Source: Antrihabitans stalagmiti
GTDB lineage: Bacteria > Actinomycetota > Actinomycetes > Mycobacteriales > Mycobacteriaceae
Direction: 5' to 3'
DNA: 64,000 nt
Assembly: GCF_016482825.1 (NCBI RefSeq)
Contig: NZ_JAEMNV010000003.1
Location: 620,001 to 684,000 of the forward strand
The number at the start of each line of letters is the position of its first letter. Position 1 is the first letter of the stretch. Below, one piece after another: positions 60,987 through 64,000 of the stretch. A program made the translations under genes and the position numbers. Under the pieces are notes generated by a model. That model saw nothing but the letters and a program-made list of their open reading frames with translations. It was not told the origin of the DNA and ran no database searches.

Positions 60987-61790
60987 CTAACCCAGTGACA
61001 CCAGCTCGGTGATGTCGTCGATCGGCAGCATCCCCTCGACGACGGCGGTGACCCACACGTGGTTGAGCCAGATGTCGCCGCTGTGGTTGTCGAGAAACGC
61101 CGTATCGGCCGAATCACGGCCGGTAGCAATGCGCACCAGCGTCGACCGTGGCGCCAGACCGGTCGCATCGACGACGCGCCACACACCGTCGACGTACGCC
61201 TCCGCGACCGCGTGGAAGTCCATGGGGACACATCCCGGCGCGTACACCGCGACCACTCTGGCAGGCACATTCATCGCACGAAGAAACGCAACGACCAGAT
61301 GTGCGTAGTCGCGGCACACCCCGGCGCCGGACAGCAGAGTGTCTGCCGCGCCGTCGATCGGATCGCTGCTGCCCGGCACGTAGAACATCCGGGATCGCAC
61401 CCACCCCGATATCTGCGCGAGCAGTGTTTCGGAGTCGCGGTACTGGCCGAATTCCTTTGCGGCGAAACCGAAGAACTTGTCGGCCTCGGCGTAGCGGCTA
61501 GGCCGTAGATAGACCGAAAGGTCGTAGTCTGTCGCCTCGTCGGGTTCTGCGCGACCGGTGACGCTCGCGTGATAGCTCGCAACGAGATTGCCTTCGCCGA
61601 CCTCGAATTTGTGAATCCTGGTGCCGTGCAAACCGATTATCTCCGCAGCCTCGACCGGGTTGCCGTCGTGAGTGAACGACAACGACTCGGTCACCTCGAT
61701 GCCCGGCAGCTTCGCAACGGCAATTTGGAACTCGAGGGTTGTCGCAGCCCTGATATCGACATCGAGATGGGCAGACACGTCGCGCTTCAC
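60987..61790 (-). CDS. Transglutaminase-like cysteine protease-family protein
   Basis: A 267-residue protein. An N-terminal beta domain (about 1-110) precedes a transglutaminase-core domain with Cys159 (GVCRDYAH), His193 (DFHAVAEAYV) and Asp208 (VVDATG). The family includes cytosolic amidases and peptidases of unknown substrate, common in actinobacteria, often next to circular ATP-grasp and alpha-E proteins; those partners are not here. It converges on metZ with a gap of 14 bases. Confidence 0.86.
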   Translation of the reverse strand: MKRDVSAHLDVDIRAATTLEFQIAVAKLPGIEVTESLSFTHDGNPVEAAEIIGLHGTRIHKFEVGEGNLVASYHASVTGRAEPDEATDYDLSVYLRPSRYAEADKFFGFAAKEFGQYRDSETLLAQISGWVRSRMFYVPGSSDPIDGAADTLLSGAGVCRDYAHLVVAFLRAMNVPARVVAVYAPGCVPMDFHAVAEAYVDGVWRVVDATGLAPRSTLVRIATGRDSADTAFLDNHSGDIWLNHVWVTAVVEGMLPIDDITELVSLG

Positions 61791-61837
61791 TCCTCGATCG
61801 TGCCAGTCGCGGTCGGGGCTCCCTGCGCTGGGTGCGG

Positions 61838-62653
61838 TCAGCTTTCGAACGGATTTCGCGTTCGTCCGATGAGGTCGGCGACCGAGTCGACAACGAGCGT
61901 CGGACGATAGGGAAAGGACTCGACACTCTGCCGGGTGGAGATTCCCGTGAGTACAAGAATCGTCCGCAGTCCCGCCTCCAGTCCGGAGACGACGTCGGTG
62001 TCCATCCGGTCGCCGATCATCAACGTGTGTTCGGAGTGTGCGCCGATCGCTCGTAGCGCCGATCGCATCATCAGCGGGTTCGGTTTGCCGACGTAATACG
62101 GTTCGCGACCGGTGGCCCGCGTGATGAGAGCAGCGACCGATCCCGTTGCGGGCAGTGAACCTTCACGAGACGGACCCGTTGCGTCCGGATTGGTCGCAAT
62201 GAACCGTGCACCGTTCTCGACGAGTCGAATCGCCTTGGTGATGGCCTCGAAGGAGTAGGTGCGCGTCTCGCCGAGGACGACGTAGTCGGGGTCGGTATCG
62301 GTGAGGACGTAGCCGATGTCGTGCAGTGCCGTGGTCAGCCCGGATTCGCCGACGACGTACGCGCTGCCACCTGGGCGCTGATTTTTCAGGAAGGTCGCCG
62401 TCGCAAGTGCGGAGGTCCAGATCGACCGTTCGGGAATGTCGAGACCCGATCGCACCAGCCGCGCATGCAGGTCCCGAGGGGTACGAATCGAGTTGTTCGT
62501 CAGCACCATGAACGGTGTCTGGTTCTGCCGTAGCTCGGTCAGAAACTCGTCCGCGCCGGGGACGAGGTGTTCCTCGTGGACGAGAACTCCGTCCATGTCC
62601 ATCAGATACGACAGTTGTGCGTCGGGGTCGAGTTCGGTCGCTGTTCGCGTCAC
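61838..62653 (-). CDS. HAD-superfamily IIA phosphatase (NagD-like)
   Basis: A 271-residue phosphatase. The nucleophile is Asp19 in YLMDMDGVLVHEE; motif II is VLTNNS, and VGKPNPLMMRSAL and MIGDRMDTDVVSGLEAGLRTILVLTG complete the site. The cap is the NagD (type IIA) kind. Relatives dephosphorylate nucleotides, glycerol phosphate or phosphoglycolate. It starts 4 bases after the stop of the TVP38 gene, and two adjacent GTG codons (62656, 62653) compete as start. Confidence 0.88.
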   Translation of the reverse strand: MTRTATELDPDAQLSYLMDMDGVLVHEEHLVPGADEFLTELRQNQTPFMVLTNNSIRTPRDLHARLVRSGLDIPERSIWTSALATATFLKNQRPGGSAYVVGESGLTTALHDIGYVLTDTDPDYVVLGETRTYSFEAITKAIRLVENGARFIATNPDATGPSREGSLPATGSVAALITRATGREPYYVGKPNPLMMRSALRAIGAHSEHTLMIGDRMDTDVVSGLEAGLRTILVLTGISTRQSVESFPYRPTLVVDSVADLIGRTRNPFES

Positions 62654-62657
62654 CACC

Positions 62658-63347
62658 TCATTGTGCTGCCTTGCCACGCCAGCGTCGATATCCACGCCGC
62701 GCGGCGTAGGCGCCGACGATGGCCATTGCGCACCACACCGCGATTGCCGAGTAGGCAAGCGGTGAGGACAGATCGCCGACCGAAGCGCCAAGCGCCGTGT
62801 AGACGAACGCCCGCGGTGCCGACCCGATGAAAGCCCCGATTGCCATCTGCCACAACGGAAGTCCGAATGCGCCGAAGGCGTAGGCAGACAACGCGTCGGG
62901 TGCGCCGGGAACGAACCGCTGACCGACGACAGCCCACAGGCCCCAGCGTTCGATCTGCGCGTCGACGCGATCGGACCGCTCGGGGCCGAGTAGGGCGCGG
63001 GTGCTGTTACGGCCTGCCCGGCGACCGAGGAAGGCACTCGTCAGTGCGGTGCCGACCGTTGCGGCCAGCGTCACGAAGGTGCCGAGCACCGGTCCGAACA
63101 GCAGTCCGCTGCCTGCGGCGAGGATCGGCCCAGGCACGAGTGCTGCGCCGAGAGCGGCCGCCAACACGACGTAGGTCAGCGGCGCTGCCGGGCCGGTCGC
63201 CGCAACCGTTGCCCTGAGGTCCTCGACATCGACGACGCGCGTCACAGCAACGAGAACGAACAGGCCGAGCAGGAAAGTGGCGAAAAGAACGAGCCGCACG
63301 ACGTGTCGCATGCGGGTTGCCCGCGGGTTGTCGTCGATGTCGGTCAT
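62658..63347 (-). CDS. TVP38/TMEM64-family (DedA-like) membrane protein
   Basis: A 229-residue protein with about five membrane segments. It carries the SNARE-associated/VTT pattern AAALGAALVPGPILAAGSGLLFGPVLGTFVTLAATVGTALTSAFLGRRAGR, and QRFVPGAPDALSAYAFG near the middle. TVP38 proteins are distant relatives of DedA and probably scramble or flip lipids. The gene is coupled to the downstream HAD gene by 1-4 bases. ATG 63347 was chosen over a GTG/ATG further upstream. Confidence 0.84.
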   Translation of the reverse strand: MTDIDDNPRATRMRHVVRLVLFATFLLGLFVLVAVTRVVDVEDLRATVAATGPAAPLTYVVLAAALGAALVPGPILAAGSGLLFGPVLGTFVTLAATVGTALTSAFLGRRAGRNSTRALLGPERSDRVDAQIERWGLWAVVGQRFVPGAPDALSAYAFGAFGLPLWQMAIGAFIGSAPRAFVYTALGASVGDLSSPLAYSAIAVWCAMAIVGAYAARRGYRRWRGKAAQ

Positions 63348-63392
63348 GGCAAGGCAATCTTGCCCCACCGGGGTCGTCGAGTCGTGTCGGGT

Positions 63393-63677
63393 TCAGCTCG
63401 AACCGGTGTAGAAGAGCTGGTTCGTCCACTCGCGCAACGACATGCTGACCTCGGGTCGATCGGTGTCGCCTTTACGATCGTCGCCCGAAACGTCGTCGGG
63501 GAGTCGATGTGCGCGGTGGCGGGCGGGTCCATCGCCGACGAGGGTGCCTGCGCCCGGGAGATCCGCGGCCGCTCGGTGCCTCGCGGCCCGTATCGCTGCC
63601 TCTTGGCTCTGCGCCCGATGGCGGGGTTCCTTGGTCGACTGTCCGGTCGAGCGGGAGAGATGTCTGGGCTGTGGCAT
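63393..63677 (-). CDS. Small hypothetical protein, 94 aa
   Basis: Coding support is moderate. GAAAGGGGCGG lies 7 bases before ATG 63677 and third positions are mostly G/C in this frame. The N-terminal three quarters are basic and polar (RHLSRSTGQSTKEPRHRAQSQEAAIRAARHRAAA). The C-terminus MSLREWTNQLFYTGSS looks conserved in style. It has no helix or known domain. Competing rightward frames over the same region are less convincing. Confidence 0.45.
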   Translation of the reverse strand: MPQPRHLSRSTGQSTKEPRHRAQSQEAAIRAARHRAAADLPGAGTLVGDGPARHRAHRLPDDVSGDDRKGDTDRPEVSMSLREWTNQLFYTGSS

Positions 63678-63957
63678 TGGACCGCCCCTTTCATGGCACC
63701 GCTGCCGCGCAGTCGGCGTTGACCCGAGCACCTCACGTTGCTCGTACCGCACCCGTGCCGCGAACAAGTCCCTTACCTCACACCTAGGTGCGTAGTACAG
63801 CCTCGAAAGGTCTCGGAAATATAACAGACCGGCCGTTCGCTATGCGAGAGCAAACGCCGAAAAACTTGGGCAATTCCTACTGCTCACGACGTTGCACCGC
63901 CCGGATGCGCGTCGGGGACTCTCGCTAGGCTCGGGTCAGCCGACAAAGGAGTAGTGC

Positions 63958-64000
63958 ATGCCTGAGCTCAAGCTGGGATACAAGGCGTCCGCGGAACAAT
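63958..64000 (+). CDS. fgd: F420-dependent glucose-6-phosphate dehydrogenase, 5' end only
   Basis: Only the first 14 codons are in the window: MPELKLGYKASAEQ. These match the N-terminus of M. tuberculosis Fgd1 (MAELKLGYKASAEQ) at 13 of 14 positions. The enzyme oxidises glucose 6-phosphate and reduces cofactor F420 and is the main source of F420H2 in this group. A strong AAAGGAG site lies 7 bases before ATG 63958. The gap of 280 bp upstream contains no gene I can support. Confidence 0.85.
   Translation, partial: MPELKLGYKASAEQ

Overview
The window reads as chromosome of a high-GC actinomycete in the Mycobacteriales, most likely Rhodococcus or a close Nocardiaceae relative. The evidence is strong G/C third-position bias, many GTG starts, mycobacterial-type proteins (LprG/LppX-like lipoprotein, EmbR-like SARP-FHA regulator, DUF3151, class II Fba, FprA, MetZ, F420-dependent glucose-6-phosphate dehydrogenase) and a gene set that recalls the M. 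tuberculosis Rv0357c-Rv0407 neighbourhood (purA, its neighbour, M50 protease, DUF3151, proline-rich membrane protein, fba, DedA, GH76 protein, rhodanese, metZ, fgd1). I see no rRNA, tRNA, insertion sequence, prophage or CRISPR array.

Layout. 1-2 kb: an RsbP/RsbQ-type energy-stress pair (PAS-PP2C phosphatase, cut by the window edge, plus alpha/beta hydrolase). 2-4 kb: two unknown proteins, then a PadR repressor with its membrane partner. 4-6.2 kb: lipoprotein plus two-gene ABC exporter. 6.3-8.9 kb: SDR, SpoU methyltransferase, GH76 protein. 8.9-14.3 kb: sulfonate-type ABC importer, flavin monooxygenase and MFS transporter. 14.3-20.1 kb: DUF559 protein, unknowns, PAS protein, two DedA proteins, fba and a SARP-FHA regulator. 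20.3-25.7 kb: proline-rich membrane protein, DUF3151, FUSC-type protein, PNPOx/WYL divergent pair, TerD and HxlR. 25.7-29.8 kb: thioesterase/thiolase pair, then PP2C phosphatase and FHA protein. 29.9-34.1 kb: probable aminophosphonate catabolic locus (GntR, OPA-type transporter, PhnX-like HAD hydrolase, FAD oxidoreductase). 34.4-46.7 kb: two paralogous large LuxR (LAL) regulators enclosing a hydrolase/GMC-oxidoreductase operon, an M50 protease pair and purA. 46.7-50.5 kb: esterase, Ogt, small membrane protein, MocR regulator. 50.5-54 kb: tandem GGDEF-EAL paralogues. 54.3-58.3 kb: acyl-CoA racemase family protein, DUF456, amidohydrolase, fprA. 58.6-61 kb: a SAM-IV riboswitch ahead of rhodanese-metZ. 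61-64 kb: transglutaminase-like protein, HAD-IIA phosphatase, TVP38 membrane protein, small ORF, and the first codons of fgd.

The most distinctive non-coding signal is a roughly 70-bp composite palindrome present three times (20124, 34150, 44021). Each copy has two short GC hairpins facing each other around a shared CTCGTGAGTCTTT inverted repeat. Two copies start directly after a stop codon. Other regulatory DNA includes a SAM-IV riboswitch, an iron-box-like site before fprA, palindromic candidate operators beside padR, the WYL gene, the FAD oxidoreductase and the esterase, and a 16-bp-period CGATTCGA array before the racemase gene. Nothing in the window is clearly a wholly new defence or mobile system. 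The best candidates for new biology are the composite repeat family, the GMC operon with a ferredoxin-like cysteine motif, and the aminophosphonate locus.
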